Part shown: positions 5,258-5,440 of the stretch, piece after piece | How positions within the stretch are numbered: position 1 is the stretch's first letter | Layout of the letters: each line of letters opens with the position of its first letter | NCBI GenBank assembly: GCA_910585855.1 | Contig: CAJUGZ010000286.1 | Span: forward strand, 1 to 5,440 | Length of the DNA: 5,440 nucleotides | Reading direction: 5' to 3' | Source: an uncultured Lachnospiraceae bacterium | Lineage (GTDB): Bacteria; Bacillota_A; Clostridia; Lachnospirales; Lachnospiraceae | Made by a program: the position numbers and the translations under genes | The notes under the pieces: model-generated | Seen by the model: the letters and a program-made list of their open reading frames with translations, nothing else | Databases searched by the model: none | Told to the model about the DNA's origin: nothing

Positions 5258-5325
5258 TAGAGGACGCTAGATTGGAAACCGGAACAGCAGGCTGCCTAGG
5301 GGTTTCGCATCTGGCGTCCTCCTAT
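5258..5325 (+). repeat. Stem-loop repeat copy D, rearranged
   Basis: The right part, 5272-5322, is 48 of 51 identical to the reverse complement of copy A at 1168-1218. Instead of the normal left arm, the left side is AGGACGCTAGAT (5261-5272), a near-exact inverted copy of the right end ATCTGGCGTCCT (5309-5320) with one T-G wobble. A bulged extension (5257-5260 with 5322-5325) and an inner GAAACC/GGTTTC pairing lengthen the hairpin. The AAACAGCCAGAT end and the first half of the loop are missing. Confidence 0.8.
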
Positions 5326-5347
5326 TTACCCCCTTTTTTTATTTTTT
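5258..5347 (+). terminator. Probable efp terminator formed by repeat copy D
   Basis: The copy D hairpin, with at least 12 paired positions at its base, is followed by TTTTTTT at 5334-5340 and TTTTTT at 5342-5347. The T-runs start about 8 nt after the stem rather than directly at its base, so efficiency is uncertain. No other terminator is visible after the efp stop at 5187. Confidence 0.5.
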
Positions 5348-5370
5348 ATCATAATATATCAAGTTTTAAG

Positions 5371-5401
5371 TTACAGTTCAGCCACCCCCCCCTTACTGTA
5401 A
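5371..5401. repeat. Small hairpin with a C8 run in its loop
   Basis: TTACAGT (5371-5377) is exactly complementary to ACTGTAA (5395-5401). The 17-nt loop contains eight consecutive C at 5385-5392. No T-run follows. The sequence from 5402 to the window end shows nothing else I can support. Confidence 0.4.
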
Positions 5402-5440
5402 AGAAAAAGTTCTGGATAAAATCAGGGTATTCTGTTATAA

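Overview
The window looks like the chromosome of a low-GC, spore-forming Firmicute, most probably a Clostridia member of the Lachnospiraceae type. The evidence is a forespore sigma factor (SigG-like), a YlmC/YmxH sporulation protein, a clostridial-style NrdR, a YqeG phosphatase, strong AGGAGG-type ribosome binding sites and a consensus sigma-A promoter. Genus-level assignment is not possible from the sequence alone.

Layout: 1-689 is the 3' part of sigG (its start lies outside the window), closed by a hairpin-plus-T terminator at 767-807. At 878-1150 is a small Cys-rich YlmC/YmxH protein. From 1151 to 2199 there is about 1 kb without a credible gene. It holds a 93-bp stem-loop repeat at 1883-1975 (copy B), a second copy at 1168-1506 (copy A) that appears to be interrupted by a 238-bp MITE-like insertion, and AT-rich sequence in between. 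A perfect-consensus promoter (2051-2079) then drives nrdR, yqeG, aroE and aroK, all on the + strand, closely spaced or overlapping. efp follows 56 bp after aroK, possibly with its own promoter. A third, rearranged copy of the repeat (copy D, 5258-5325) sits after efp, followed by T-runs, and probably serves as its terminator. The last 115 bases are non-coding and carry a small hairpin whose loop contains a run of eight C.

The genes are housekeeping and sporulation genes: late forespore transcription (SigG), a sporulation-associated PRC-barrel protein, control of ribonucleotide reductase genes (NrdR), a HAD phosphatase, two shikimate-pathway enzymes (AroE, AroK) and the translation factor EF-P. 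None is novel as a family.

The part worth a second look is the repeat family. Copies A and B share their ends and a 22-nt apical loop. The middle 18 bp of their stems differ at many positions yet stay complementary, which is covariation. Copy A carries an apparent 8-bp target duplication around its nested insert, and copy B supplies the unoccupied site. These conclusions rest on direct reading of the letters; genome-wide copy number and mobility cannot be judged here.
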